A stretch of 64,000 nt of DNA, from positions 1-64,000 of the forward strand of contig NZ_JAMBIZ010000012.1 in assembly GCF_025291715.1 (NCBI RefSeq). Reading direction: 5' to 3'. Both the position numbers and the translations under genes were made by a program. Source of the DNA: Metasolibacillus sp. GTDB taxonomy: Bacteria; Bacillota; Bacilli; Bacillales_A; Planococcaceae. A model generated the notes under the pieces. The model had not been told where the DNA came from, did no database searches, and was given only the letters and a program-made list of their open reading frames with translations. Below are positions 17,828 through 27,782 of the stretch, piece by piece (within the stretch, counting starts at the first letter, position 1; every line of letters starts with the position of its first letter).

Positions 17828-17858
17828 TTGACCATATAGTTACTATAGGGTTTATTCT
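17828..17858 (+). promoter_or_regulatory. MerR-type promoter with 19-bp spacer ahead of an MFS efflux gene
   Basis: TTGACC (17828-17833) and TATTCT (17853-17858) are 19 bp apart. The near-perfect 21-bp dyad ACCATATAGT-T-ACTATAGGGT (17831-17851) fills the spacer. This is the arrangement used by BmrR/Mta-like drug-responsive activators. No MerR gene is adjacent. Confidence 0.65.
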
Positions 17859-17895
17859 ATAAAGAGCACAATTTAATAATTAGGAGAAATTTTTT

Positions 17896-19074
17896 ATGTT
17901 TGAGAAAAGTTCAAAAGTCACCTTAAGTATTTTATTAATCAATTTATTTATTGCCTTTCTAGGTATCGGCCTCGTCATTCCTGTTCTTCCGACAATTATG
18001 AACGAATTAAATATAAGCGGCTCAGTGGTTGGCTATATGGTTGCTGCCTTCGCTATTACACAGCTCATTATCTCACCTATCGCAGGAAAATGGGTAGATC
18101 GTTATGGTCGTAAAATTATGATTGTAATTGGGCTATTTATTTTCGGCTTCTCAGAGTTTTTATTCGGTATTGGAACTACTGTATCTGTTCTTTTCATATC
18201 TCGTATGCTTGGTGGGGTCAGTGCGGCGTTTATTATGCCTGCTGTAACAGCATTTATCGCTGATATTACAACAATGGCTACACGTGCGAAAGCTTTAGGC
18301 TATATGTCTGCAGCAATTAGTACAGGATTTATTATCGGGCCTGGCATCGGTGGATTTTTAGCAGAGCTTGGCACACGCATTCCGTTTTATGCAGCAGGAG
18401 TTTTAGGGGTTGTCGCAGCAATTGGCTCTATGCTATTGCTGAAGGAACCAACGCGAGCAGAGGCTGAACCTGTGGAGCAAGGCGAGGAACAAAAGTCTGG
18501 CTTCCAGCGCATTTTTGTACCAATGTATTTAATCGCCTTTTTAATTATTTTTATTTCTTCATTCGGTCTAGCTGCCTTTGAGTCATTATTTAGCCTTTTC
18601 GTTGACCATAAATTCAGCTTTACACCAAAGGATATCGCCATCGTTATTACAGGTGGAGCGATTGTTGGTGCAGTAGCACAAGTTGTCTTATTCGATAGGC
18701 TGACAAAGCGTTTAGGTGAAATTGCAGTAATTCGCTACTCGCTTATTTTTTCAACATTACTTGTATTTATCATGACAGTCGTTAACTCATATATGGCGAT
18801 TTTAATTACAACATTTTTAGTATTTGTTGGCTTTGATTTAATTCGACCTGCTGTTACTGCTTATTTATCAAAAATTGCAGGAAATGAACAAGGCTTTGTT
18901 GGAGGCATGAACTCCATGTTTACGAGCCTTGCTAATATTTTCGGCCCAATTATCGGCGGTGCATTGTTCGATAAAAACTTTGACTACCCGTACTATTTTG
19001 CAGCTCTCGTACTAGGTATCGGTTTTATCATTACGATTTTCTGGAGAAAGCCAAAAAATTATAGCAGCTATTAA
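17896..19074 (+). CDS. MFS multidrug efflux transporter (NorA/Bmr type)
   Basis: 392-residue, twelve-helix drug/proton antiporter. Family features are LFIAFLGIGLVIPVLPTIMN, motif A with GKWVDRYGRKIMIVIGL, and motif C-like SAAISTGFIIGPGIGGFLAE. TAGGAG precedes the ATG. Its promoter has the elongated spacer and dyad of MerR-activated drug efflux genes, which supports inducible multidrug export. It ends in a strong terminator. Substrate range cannot be predicted. Confidence 0.88.
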   Translation: MFEKSSKVTLSILLINLFIAFLGIGLVIPVLPTIMNELNISGSVVGYMVAAFAITQLIISPIAGKWVDRYGRKIMIVIGLFIFGFSEFLFGIGTTVSVLFISRMLGGVSAAFIMPAVTAFIADITTMATRAKALGYMSAAISTGFIIGPGIGGFLAELGTRIPFYAAGVLGVVAAIGSMLLLKEPTRAEAEPVEQGEEQKSGFQRIFVPMYLIAFLIIFISSFGLAAFESLFSLFVDHKFSFTPKDIAIVITGGAIVGAVAQVVLFDRLTKRLGEIAVIRYSLIFSTLLVFIMTVVNSYMAILITTFLVFVGFDLIRPAVTAYLSKIAGNEQGFVGGMNSMFTSLANIFGPIIGGALFDKNFDYPYYFAALVLGIGFIITIFWRKPKNYSSY

Positions 19075-19081
19075 ATATTTG

Positions 19082-19119
19082 AAAAGCTTGAGCCAGTTCC
19101 CATTTTGCTCAAGCTTTTT
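19082..19119 (+). terminator. Intrinsic terminator after the MFS efflux gene
   Basis: AAAAGCTTGAGC pairs with GCTCAAGCTTTTT (19082-19118) and runs into the T-tract. Confidence 0.8.
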
Positions 19120-19285
19120 ACATGCTCTCGAATATGTTGAAGAAATATCGGAAACAATAACTATCTGCTTGCTGAAAAATAAAACTTGAAAAAAGCAAGA
19201 AATTTCTGCATTATAGTAAGTATAAAGTACAATAAGGTGCAAATTTCTTTTGCGCCTTTATTTACTAAAAAGGGGGATTTATATT

Positions 19286-20473
19286 ATGACAAAAACAACT
19301 GAGGTTATTACACAAACTGAAAATTTCGGTGCAAATAACTATCATCCACTACCGATTGTTATCTCAGAGGCAGAGGGTGTATGGGTAAAAGACCCAGAGG
19401 GCAATAAATATATGGATATGTTATCTGCTTATTCAGCAGTTAACCAAGGTCACCGTCATCCTAAAATTATTGAAGCATTAAAGAAGCAAGCAGATCGCGT
19501 AACATTAACATCTCGTGCATTCCACTCAGATCAGCTTGGCCCTTGGTATGAAAAAGTAAGTAAATTAACAAATAAAGAAATGGTATTGCCAATGAACACA
19601 GGTGCAGAGGCAGTTGAAACAGCAATTAAAACTGCACGTCGTTGGGCATATGAGAAAAAAGGTGTTGCGGAAAACCAAGCACATATTATCGGCTGTATCG
19701 GCAACTTCCACGGTCGTACAATGGCAGCTGTTTCTTTATCATCAGAGGCAGAATATCAACGTGGCTTCGGTCCATTATTACCAGGCTTTAGCTTAGTACC
19801 ATATGGCGATATCGAAGCATTAAAAAATGCTATCACACCAAACACAGCAGCATTTATCGTAGAACCAATCCAAGGTGAAGCAGGCATCCTTATTCCACCA
19901 GCTGGCTTCTTAAAAGCAGCAAAGCAATTATGTGAAGACAACAATGTACTATTTATCGCGGACGAAATCCAAAGCGGTCTTGCGCGCTCTGGTAAAATGT
20001 TTGCATACGAATGGGAAGATATTACACCAGATATTTTAATTTTAGGTAAAGCACTAGGTGGCGGCGTATTCCCTATTTCATGTGTTGTTGCAAACCGTGA
20101 CATTTTAGGTGTATTCAACCCAGGCTCACACGGCTCAACATTCGGCGGAAACCCACTAGCATGTGCAGTATCTCTTGCAGCGCTTGAAGTAATCGAAGAG
20201 GAAGATTTAGCAGCACGCTCACAAGGCTTAGGTGACTACTTCCAAGAAGCACTTCGCCAAATCGAGCACCCTGCCATCAAAGAGGTGCGTGGACGCGGAC
20301 TATTTATCGGCTTAGAATTACACGAAGCAGCACGTCCATATTGCGAAAAATTAATGGAGCGCGGCTTATTATGTAAAGAAACACATGATACAGTAATTCG
20401 TTTTGCCCCGCCATTAGTTATTACAAAAGAAGAATTAGATTGGGCAATCGACCAAATTAAAGCAGTGTTTTAA
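19286..20473 (+). CDS. rocD: Ornithine aminotransferase
   Basis: 395-residue PLP enzyme converting ornithine and 2-oxoglutarate to glutamate semialdehyde and glutamate, in arginine/ornithine breakdown and proline linkage. The ATG at 19286 follows AGGGGG. Class-III aminotransferase marks: [44 protein letters not shown] with Asp226, and [10 protein letters not shown] with PLP-binding Lys255. Length matches bacterial RocD (about 400). It is monocistronic, and its transcript ends in a copy of a palindromic element that recurs at 21202. Confidence 0.93.
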   Translation: MTKTTEVITQTENFGANNYHPLPIVISEAEGVWVKDPEGNKYMDMLSAYSAVNQGHRHPKIIEALKKQADRVTLTSRAFHSDQLGPWYEKVSKLTNKEMVLPMNTGAEAVETAIKTARRWAYEKKGVAENQAHIIGCIGNFHGRTMAAVSLSSEAEYQRGFGPLLPGFSLVPYGDIEALKNAITPNTAAFIVEPIQGEAGILIPPAGFLKAAKQLCEDNNVLFIADEIQSGLARSGKMFAYEWEDITPDILILGKALGGGVFPISCVVANRDILGVFNPGSHGSTFGGNPLACAVSLAALEVIEEEDLAARSQGLGDYFQEALRQIEHPAIKEVRGRGLFIGLELHEAARPYCEKLMERGLLCKETHDTVIRFAPPLVITKEELDWAIDQIKAVF

Positions 20474-20478
20474 AAAAG

Positions 20479-20526
20479 GTGCCAGGCACAGAAACAATTC
20501 AGAATTGTTTTTGTGTCTGGCATTTT
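20479..20526 (+). repeat. GTGCCAGGCAC palindromic element, copy 1 (rocD terminator)
   Basis: GTGCCAGGCACAGAAACAAT and its diverged complement, ending TGTGTCTGGCA, flank a central TTCAGAA and are followed by TTTTA. It is nearly the same sequence as copy 2 at 21202-21248. This copy has C-to-T changes in its right arm and works as a plausible terminator. Confidence 0.8.
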
Positions 20527-20634
20527 ATGATTAAAAATTCAACAGTTATGATATAACACAACCTATTTTCACAAAAAATGTTAAAATAATTAGAGGCGTA
20601 CCGAATTAAATTTCAATTTTAAGGAGGCTTTATC

Positions 20635-21201
20635 ATGACGACATCATTTATTTATAATGTAGTTCCCTTCGGTATCATTTTATTATTAGTCTATGCTTTC
20701 ATTGATATATTTTTAGATTATTTTAGAAAATCTCAGACAGACAAAGTGCACCGTTTTGTATTTTATGGATTTCTTTTTTATTTAATAAACCTTGTTCAAA
20801 TTAGATGGGGTGGGCTCATTTTCCCTGCTAAAAATACAGATACACTAAATGTTCTCGTCTCCTCCAATGCTAGCAAAACAAATACTATTTATGAAACACT
20901 TTATACTGTTGCAGCTAGTTACCATTCGTTAGCGATTATTTACAATATGCTATTATGGATTCCAGTAGGCATATTTGCTGCGCTTCTTTTCAATAAACAG
21001 CCTTTGAAGAAAAGCCTTGTCATTGTACTGATTAGTGGCTTCTCCCTAGAATTAATTGAGTTTGCTTTAGCGTATTATGGTTTTATTTTAAAAAGCACAA
21101 GTCTATTAAATATATTAACATTAGCAGGCTCTATGCTAGGGGTGGTTATAGGTATGTGGGCAGTGAAAACACTTCCTCTGACGCGGCGAGCAGCATATTA
21201 A
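20635..21201 (+). CDS. VanZ-like membrane protein
   Basis: 188-residue membrane protein with about five helices. Features of the VanZ family are NMLLWIPVGIFAALLF, LISGFSLELIEFAL, and the C-terminal LLNILTLAGSMLGVVIGMW (the usual DxxxNxxGxxxGxxxG region with the first Asp replaced). AAGGAGG lies upstream of the ATG. The gene is bounded on both sides by matching 45-47 nt palindromes. VanZ of enterococci gives low-level teicoplanin resistance; the general function of the family is unknown. Confidence 0.75.
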   Translation: MTTSFIYNVVPFGIILLLVYAFIDIFLDYFRKSQTDKVHRFVFYGFLFYLINLVQIRWGGLIFPAKNTDTLNVLVSSNASKTNTIYETLYTVAASYHSLAIIYNMLLWIPVGIFAALLFNKQPLKKSLVIVLISGFSLELIEFALAYYGFILKSTSLLNILTLAGSMLGVVIGMWAVKTLPLTRRAAY

Positions 21202-21248
21202 AGTGCCAGGCACAGAAACAATTCAGAATTGTTTCTGTGCCTGGCACT
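21202..21248. repeat. GTGCCAGGCAC palindromic element, copy 2 (perfect)
   Basis: A 47-nt perfect palindrome, two 22-nt arms AGTGCCAGGCACAGAAACAA(TT) around CAG. It lies between the converging VanZ-like and DMT transporter genes and could terminate both. The left arm is identical to copy 1. Confidence 0.85.
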
Positions 21249-22150
21249 CATGTTTTGCGACTTCGTATAAATGCCTCCAACGCTCCTGTTCCGATTAATA
21301 CCCCAACAATAATTAACAAACAGCCAACGACTTGATTGATACCAACTGGCTCCTTCAACAAAATAGCCGTTCCGAGCAAGCTAAACAATGTGTTGAAATT
21401 GCCAAAAATCGCTGTTTCAGCTGCACCTATTTTGGCGATTGCTGAGTTGTAAATTACATGCCCGATAGCTGTTGCAAAAATGGCTGAGGTTAATAGTAAA
21501 ATGATAGCCTTTGGTGCGACGGTGGTAAACGTGATAAATTGTGCAGGCTCTATAATCAACGCGAGCAACAATAAAACAAGTGAACCGCTCAGCATCATAT
21601 AGCCTGTTAACACAACTGGGTTTAATGTTTTCGAGGCCTTACTAATGACTAAAAAACTAAAGGCCTGTGCTAAAATCGATAGGAAGACGAATAAATCGCC
21701 TAGTGCCACACCTGTAACACCCTCTCCCCCACGTAGCACAGCCATGATAACACCAAATGCGCCAATAACAAAGCCGACAAAACGCTTCCAGCTCATTTGT
21801 GTAAAACCAAAAACAATTGCTAGTATGGCTGTTAGCAACGGGCTAAAGCCTAATATAATACTGCCCTTTACTGCGGAAGTATTGGCTAAGCCAAATGCTA
21901 GCAAGCCATGGTGAAGCACGACACCTAATATGCTTGCCGTCATCACCGCATATATATCGCTACGCGTAGGTTTTTGCAGCTTTTTTAAAAGCGCTAAAAT
22001 CCCAACGACTGTTATCCCTGCAATGAAAATGCGTACAGCTGTCATTGTTAGTGGGCTAAAATAAGAAACGAGCAGCTTTAAAGCTACGACATTTAAGCCC
22101 CAGGCTAGCATAACAACTAATAAAATGAGGTAAATTTTCGCTTTCCCCAT
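21248..22150 (-). CDS. DMT-superfamily (EamA) transporter
   Basis: 300-residue, ten-helix metabolite exporter with two EamA repeats. Typical features are MLAWGLNVVALKLLVSYFSP and a first-repeat end at FVIGAFGVIMAVLRGGEG. The second repeat has AIFGNFNTLFSLLGTAILLK and KEPVGINQVVGCLLIIVGVL. Its stop lies within the edge of the 47-nt palindrome. It is divergent from the YpsA-like gene. Amino acid or metabolite efflux is the usual role; the substrate is unknown. Confidence 0.88.
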   Translation of the reverse strand: MGKAKIYLILLVVMLAWGLNVVALKLLVSYFSPLTMTAVRIFIAGITVVGILALLKKLQKPTRSDIYAVMTASILGVVLHHGLLAFGLANTSAVKGSIILGFSPLLTAILAIVFGFTQMSWKRFVGFVIGAFGVIMAVLRGGEGVTGVALGDLFVFLSILAQAFSFLVISKASKTLNPVVLTGYMMLSGSLVLLLLALIIEPAQFITFTTVAPKAIILLLTSAIFATAIGHVIYNSAIAKIGAAETAIFGNFNTLFSLLGTAILLKEPVGINQVVGCLLIIVGVLIGTGALEAFIRSRKT

Positions 22151-22227
22151 ATCATTCCCTTCTTTCTATTGATAAAATCTCGTACAATTAGAAACATCTT
22201 AACATATTTCACCAAGGAGTGAGGATG

Positions 22228-22785
22228 ATGATTAAAACTCTTTTCATTACAGGCTACCGCCCACATGAGCTTGGTATTTTTAATGACAAACATCCAGGCA
22301 TTGAAATTATTAAAAAGGCGTTAAAAAATAAATTGCAAACATTGCTCGATGACGGTTTAGAATGGGTGATTGTTAGCGGACAATTAGGTGTTGAGCTGTG
22401 GGCAACTGAGGTTGTTCGTTCATTAAAGGAGCAGTACCCAACACTTAAATACTCCGTCATTACACCATTTTTAGAGCAGGAGAAAAATTGGAACGAGCAT
22501 AAGCAGGAGCAATATCAACGAATGATTTTACAGGCTGATTTCGTCACAAGTGTGACGAAGCGACCTTATGAGGCTCCATGGCAATTTATTGAAAAGGATA
22601 AATTTATTATTGATAACACGGATGCAATGCTGCTCGTTTATGATGAAGAAAATGAGGCTTCTCCAAAATATGTGCTCAACCTTGTGAAAAAATATATGGA
22701 GCAGCATGACAATTACGAGCTTTTTACAATAAATGCTTACGATTTACAAATGATTGCAGAGGAAATGCAGCAGGAAAATTGGTAG
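22228..22785 (+). CDS. ypsA: YpsA-like (DUF1273, SLOG fold) protein
   Basis: 185-residue cytoplasmic protein of the DUF1273/YpsA family, a Rossmann-like SLOG fold proposed to bind nucleotide-derived ligands. Visible motifs: ITGYRPHELGIF, VIVSGQLGVELWATEVV (glycine-rich ligand loop) and MLLVYDEENEASPKYV (second loop). The ATG at 22228 is taken because AAGGAG is 8 bases upstream; another ATG lies one codon earlier. YpsA affects cell division in other Firmicutes. It is followed by two small genes in the same direction. Confidence 0.88.
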   Translation: MIKTLFITGYRPHELGIFNDKHPGIEIIKKALKNKLQTLLDDGLEWVIVSGQLGVELWATEVVRSLKEQYPTLKYSVITPFLEQEKNWNEHKQEQYQRMILQADFVTSVTKRPYEAPWQFIEKDKFIIDNTDAMLLVYDEENEASPKYVLNLVKKYMEQHDNYELFTINAYDLQMIAEEMQQENW

Positions 22786-22857
22786 TATACGCATCTTTTC
22801 ATATTGAGAAAATTTGATATAATACAGGCAAAGCAACATAATTAGGAGGCTCTCACT

Positions 22858-23169
22858 ATGATGAAATTAGAAATGACAGTCGAACAGCAGCCGCTCTATA
22901 TTTCACACGACACATATCGCAGAGAATGCCGTTATACGCGTGGCATTCATATCCCCGTTGATGAGTTCTCTCAAATTATTAACCTGATGGAAGAAGATAC
23001 GAAGCTGTACTTTGAGTTTCATAATGTAGCGAAAAAAATTGAGCCTGGTATTTATTTGAATGGACATTCAAGCCTTGCAAGACAAATTGATGATTATTAT
23101 AAAAAAATGAAAAACACTGAGATTATTGGTCTTAATAATGGTAAGGATTTTTATGTGAAGCTAACATAA
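22858..23169 (+). CDS. Small hypothetical cytoplasmic protein
   Basis: 103-residue, soluble-looking acidic/basic protein beginning MMKLEMTVEQQPLYISHDTY. No signal peptide, cysteine motif or membrane segment is visible. GGAGG lies 8 bases before the first ATG, so translation looks genuine. It follows ypsA by about 70 bases and precedes a small membrane protein. I do not recognise a family. Confidence 0.6.
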   Translation: MMKLEMTVEQQPLYISHDTYRRECRYTRGIHIPVDEFSQIINLMEEDTKLYFEFHNVAKKIEPGIYLNGHSSLARQIDDYYKKMKNTEIIGLNNGKDFYVKLT

Positions 23170-23198
23170 TACCCTGTGACTTGATGAAGGAGGACAAA

Positions 23199-23423
23199 AT
23201 GATTACTGTCATTGTTTGCTTTATCTTCTCTATTCCTTTATATTTTATCATGTTTCAACTCTATAGAAACCCAAAGGCCTCCCTTTTATGGGGAAGGAAA
23301 TGGATGTATGAAAAACCACCTGAGATAAGTGTAGCAGCGCTTAAATATTCACGATATTCTGCCTTATTCGGTATAATCTTTATTACGACAGTTTTCTTTT
23401 TTCTATTCCTTAGCCAAATGTAA
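23199..23423 (+). CDS. Small two-helix membrane protein
   Basis: 74-residue protein whose ATG at 23199 follows AAGGAGG. Two hydrophobic spans (about residues 2-22 and 51-72) bracket a polar loop containing LWGRKWMYEKPPEISVAALK. The WGRKWMY...P..S pattern resembles small DUF6199-like Bacillales proteins, but this is uncertain. It is the last gene before a bidirectional terminator. Confidence 0.55.
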   Translation: MITVIVCFIFSIPLYFIMFQLYRNPKASLLWGRKWMYEKPPEISVAALKYSRYSALFGIIFITTVFFFLFLSQM

Positions 23424-23428
23424 CCTGA

Positions 23429-23473
23429 ACGAAAAATAGGGACTGTCTAACAAGACATGTCCCTATTTTTCGT
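23429..23473. terminator. Bidirectional terminator
   Basis: ACGAAAAATAGGGAC pairs exactly with GTCCCTATTTTTCGT across a 15-nt loop. The A/T-rich stem base supplies a T-run in both directions. It separates the small genes from the converging pbuX. Confidence 0.8.
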
Positions 23474-23549
23474 TGAGCTGTTAAATAAACGCCTTACTAC
23501 TTCTAAACTAGAAACCCCCAAAATAATTTGGATTTTCTAGTTACATCCT

Positions 23550-24821
23550 CTATTTTTTCCGTCCAATCATATTAAAGAGAATGTTCAAGACGATTGCAGT
23601 GACAGAGCCACAGACGATACCATTTGATGTTAAAATATTTATGCCATATTCCTTAGGTAATGATTCAAACAGCTCTGGTACAACAGCTACGCCGATACCA
23701 AGTCCAACTGCGATGGCAACAATCATCGCATTTTCCATTGATTTTGCGATTTCTGGTGCAAGCATTTTAATGCCTTGTGTAATGACCATACCGAACATAG
23801 CAAGCATTGCTGCTCCAAGCACAGGTGTTGGAATAATTGTCGTTAATGCCGCAAGCTTCGGTAAAAAGCCTAATGCAACTAACATTCCACCTGTAATGAA
23901 AATCACTTTGCGGTCACGGACGCCAGACACTTGAATTAAGCCAACATTTTGCGAAAACGTCGTATATGGAAAGGCATTAAAAATCCCACCGATAATAGAT
24001 GCTAAGCCTTCTGAACGATAGCCTCTCGCTAAATCCTTTGATGTCAATTTCTTATCACAAATATCGCTTAGCGCATAATAAACACCTGTAGACTCCACAA
24101 GTGAAACCATCGCTACTAACGTCATTGTAATAATCGCAGATGTATCAAAGGTAGGTGTTGCTAAATAAAATGGCATTGCCACATGCAACCAAGATGCTTC
24201 GATAACTGGTGTAAAATCAACCTTCCCCATAAACACAGCAATAACTGTGCCAATTACTAGCCCTAGCAATATGGCAATTGCACGAATAAAGCCATCAAAA
24301 AAGCGGTAAATCAATATAATAATTAATAATGTAATAAAGGCTAAGCCAACATTAGATGCTGATGCAAAATCCTCTGCTCCTTGTCCGCCACCCATATTGT
24401 TAATTGCTACAGGGATAAGACTAACCCCAATAATTGTGACAACAGAGCCTGTCACGACAGGTGGGAAAAAGCGCACTAATAAACCAAAAATACCTGAAAT
24501 TAATACAATGATAATACCAGAAGCAATAATGGCACCATAAATTGCTCCTAAGCCACCTGATGAGCCGATTGCAATAATCGGACTTACCGCTGTAAAGGTA
24601 CAGCCAAGTACAACAGGTAGCCCGACACCGATATATTTGCCCTTCCATACTTGTAATAATGTTGCGATACCGCACATCATAATGTCTATTGCGACTAAAT
24701 ATGTCATTTGTGCTGGTGTGAAATTAAGCTCTGCACCTATAATTAACGGCACTAAAATTGCGCCTGCATACATCGCAAGTAAATGCTGGATACCTAATGT
24801 TGTTGCCTTAAAGCCGTTCAT
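23550..24821 (-). CDS. pbuX: Xanthine permease
   Basis: 423-residue nucleobase:cation symporter-2 protein that imports xanthine. Characteristic segments are GIQHLLAMYAGAILVPLIIG at the N-terminus, GLPVVLGCTFTAVSPIIAIG, and FPYTTFSQNVGLIQVSGVRD, which carries the family signature near the substrate site. About 12-14 helices. It follows xpt by 23 bases with AGGAGG, so both share the guanine riboswitch upstream. The order xpt-pbuX is the conserved Bacillales salvage operon. Confidence 0.93.
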   Translation of the reverse strand: MNGFKATTLGIQHLLAMYAGAILVPLIIGAELNFTPAQMTYLVAIDIMMCGIATLLQVWKGKYIGVGLPVVLGCTFTAVSPIIAIGSSGGLGAIYGAIIASGIIIVLISGIFGLLVRFFPPVVTGSVVTIIGVSLIPVAINNMGGGQGAEDFASASNVGLAFITLLIIILIYRFFDGFIRAIAILLGLVIGTVIAVFMGKVDFTPVIEASWLHVAMPFYLATPTFDTSAIITMTLVAMVSLVESTGVYYALSDICDKKLTSKDLARGYRSEGLASIIGGIFNAFPYTTFSQNVGLIQVSGVRDRKVIFITGGMLVALGFLPKLAALTTIIPTPVLGAAMLAMFGMVITQGIKMLAPEIAKSMENAMIVAIAVGLGIGVAVVPELFESLPKEYGINILTSNGIVCGSVTAIVLNILFNMIGRKK

Positions 24822-24844
24822 AAAAAGTTTGACCTCCTACAGTC

Positions 24845-25492
<648 letters not shown>

Positions 25493-25552
25493 TTGAAGTT
25501 ACTGAAAGAACGTATAACAAAATAGAGACGAATGCTCTTTTTGCTACTTCTT

Positions 25553-25620
25553 CTCATAGTCGACCTCTTTACGGGATGTCGGTAGAAACTTACGAGCCAT
25601 ATTCTCGTTATTATATGAGT
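25553..25620 (-). promoter_or_regulatory. Purine (guanine-type) riboswitch aptamer
   Basis: Minus strand: P1 arms CTCATA...TATGAG, conserved ATAATAACGAGAATATGG, L2/L3 loops with AGTTTCTACC and CCGTAAA, and the J3/1 segment GTCGACTATGAG. The specificity base in GACTATG is C, which indicates guanine/hypoxanthine (or xanthine) and not adenine. It controls xpt-pbuX. Confidence 0.93.
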
Positions 25621-25705
25621 AAAATAAATTAAATTAAAGAACGTCCCAATTATACGCACCTACTTGCTTGAATGCAAGAGCAGAAAAGCAAAAATCTTAT
25701 TGGAA

Positions 25706-26401
25706 TTATTTGTTTGCTAGCTTAATTGTCGTTTGTAATTGCTCTTTAAATGCTTGAAATGCCTTGCCTTCTTTGCCATAGTAGCTCATGCTGCGACAGG
25801 CTAAAACTTTCACGGTATTGCCATTTTTACAGCTTAGCTCAGCAAAAACACCCAGCTCCTCTAGCTCCTGTACTTTATTTATTTGACTATAATGATCTGT
25901 TAGCTGCTCGGCAAAGTTAGCTCTAAACTGCTGGACAGCCTCTGTACCATGTAAAATAATCCATTTTGGCTGAAACTCCTCCAAAACCTCTTGGAAAATA
26001 GCCTGTCCTCTTTTATATAAAGCAGGACTTTCCTTCTGTGCTTGCTTACGCTCCTGCGCATTCTGCACTTGCAATGTGTTAACATACGTAGCAACAGCTT
26101 GCTCATTTACTTGTTGCGCCAGCCATTCCATAAAATAAGTCGTTCCGAGATACTCTCGCGACTTTTGCTTCATCTCATAGCCATACATTTCATCAAATAG
26201 CAGACCATTTACTAATGCATCGATATAGACACCTTCATCTGTCGTATTACTATCAATTTTTGGTGCAGCGAATGCACCTACCACAAATATTGCTGATTTA
26301 TATGGATTGCCATCCACTTGAAATGGTCGAAACGCTAAGCGTGCATCGCCCTCTGTTACCCATGCTTTTATTTTTTTATAAAATCCTGTCGATACTGCCA
26401 T
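25706..26401 (-). CDS. Uncharacterised protein, possible UDG-superfamily fold
   Basis: 231-residue protein not confidently recognised. The ATG at 26401 is preferred to a GTG nine bases upstream because of the spacing to GAAGGA. The pattern KSAIFVVGAFAAP near the N-terminus, a central NTLQVQNAQE, and FQPKWIILHGTEAVQQF resemble the beta-alpha layout of uracil-DNA glycosylase-like proteins (a GxxP loop, then an asparagine, then a late II-hG segment). The catalytic motifs of classical UDG are not present, so this is only a fold-level suggestion. It is monocistronic. Confidence 0.5.
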   Translation of the reverse strand: MAVSTGFYKKIKAWVTEGDARLAFRPFQVDGNPYKSAIFVVGAFAAPKIDSNTTDEGVYIDALVNGLLFDEMYGYEMKQKSREYLGTTYFMEWLAQQVNEQAVATYVNTLQVQNAQERKQAQKESPALYKRGQAIFQEVLEEFQPKWIILHGTEAVQQFRANFAEQLTDHYSQINKVQELEELGVFAELSCKNGNTVKVLACRSMSYYGKEGKAFQAFKEQLQTTIKLANK

Positions 26402-26532
26402 TTGCTTCACTTCCTTCGAACAATGATTGCTTGCATTTTAGCATACTTTCAGCGCTGTTGTAAGCAACCTTTTAGAAATCGCTATCCAGTTGCTATATAA
26501 TGGAGTAATTATGAACGACGAGGAGGATCGAA

Positions 26533-27720
26533 ATGGATTCGCACCATACAAATAAAAAAATTACTAAACAAACATGGCTATTCGTCATAGCCATTTTTCT
26601 CATTGCAACAACTTTGCGTACACCGCTTACTGTCGTTGGACCTGTTATCCCATTTATTCGGGAAGATTTAGGCATCTCTAATGGGTTAGCAGGCTTTTTA
26701 ACGACAATTCCATTATTAGCCTTTGCCATCATTTCACCATTTGCGGCACCGATTGCACGTAAATTTGGAATGGAGCATACGCTGTTTTATTCTGTCATTT
26801 TACTGGCTGCAGGCATTGTTTTACGCTCTACAGGATATACAGCCTTGCTTATTGGTGGTACCGCATTAATCGGAATCGCAATCGCCTTTGGCAATGTGCT
26901 GATTCCTAGTTATTTTAAATTGAAATTCCCTTTACATATCGGACTTTTAATGGGTATTTATACAGTATCAATGAATGCTTCCGCCGGGTTAGCTGCTGGC
27001 ATAAGTCATCCTATTGCCGCTGCATCAACAGGCTGGCAAGGGGCGCTTGGTTTTTCCGTCATTCTTTGTGTAACAACGATGATTGCATGGTTGCCATTAT
27101 TACGTAGCAATAAAGTAGAGACAATGACACCAAGCACGAATCAGCAACGCACAAAGCTTTCTCGCTCTGGGCTTGCTTGGGCTGTCGCTTTAACAATGGG
27201 GCTGCAATCTTTCTTTTTCTATTCTTTAGCTACATGGCTACCGGAAATATTTGTGTCACAAGGTATCGCTCCTGAAAATGCAGGCTGGATGGTTACAGTT
27301 ATGCAGTTTGCGCAAATTCCTATGACTTTTATTATGCCGATTATCGCAAGTAAGCTTTCTTCTCAGCGTCCTATCGCTATATTTTTTACCATTTGCTATC
27401 TTATCGGTTTTACAGGGCTATGGCTGGAATGGACTAGCTTAGCGATTGTTTGGATGATTTTTTTAGGCTTTGCAGGGGGTGCTTCTTTTGGCTTATGTAT
27501 GATGCTCTTTACATTGCGAACAAATACAGCCTATGAGGCCGCTGAATTATCAGGCTTTGCGCAATCTATCGGCTATTTACTCGCCGCTATTGGTCCAACT
27601 GCGCTAGGCTATATTCATGATGTAACGGACAGCTGGTTTGTTCCAAATGCGACTTTTCTTGTCATTACAATCATGATTTTTATTACTAGTATGATTAGCT
27701 CTCAAAATCGCACAATCTAA
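26533..27720 (+). CDS. CynX/NimT-family MFS transporter
   Basis: 395-residue, twelve-helix transporter. The N-terminal block TTLRTPLTVVGPVIPFIRED and LSNGLAGFLTT-like ISNGLAGFLTTIPLLAF are characteristic of the CynX/NimT (YycB) group. GNVLIPSYFKLKFP and the second-half ALGYIHDVTDSW fit as well. GAGGAGG lies before the ATG. Family members are linked to cyanate or 2-nitroimidazole transport, but the real substrate is undetermined. It is divergent from the UDG-like gene. Confidence 0.85.
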   Translation: MDSHHTNKKITKQTWLFVIAIFLIATTLRTPLTVVGPVIPFIREDLGISNGLAGFLTTIPLLAFAIISPFAAPIARKFGMEHTLFYSVILLAAGIVLRSTGYTALLIGGTALIGIAIAFGNVLIPSYFKLKFPLHIGLLMGIYTVSMNASAGLAAGISHPIAAASTGWQGALGFSVILCVTTMIAWLPLLRSNKVETMTPSTNQQRTKLSRSGLAWAVALTMGLQSFFFYSLATWLPEIFVSQGIAPENAGWMVTVMQFAQIPMTFIMPIIASKLSSQRPIAIFFTICYLIGFTGLWLEWTSLAIVWMIFLGFAGGASFGLCMMLFTLRTNTAYEAAELSGFAQSIGYLLAAIGPTALGYIHDVTDSWFVPNATFLVITIMIFITSMISSQNRTI

Positions 27721-27782
27721 TGCGAACATTTGTGCTTTTTGTGATATAATGAAAGGTATCATTATAGTAAGGAGTACAAATT

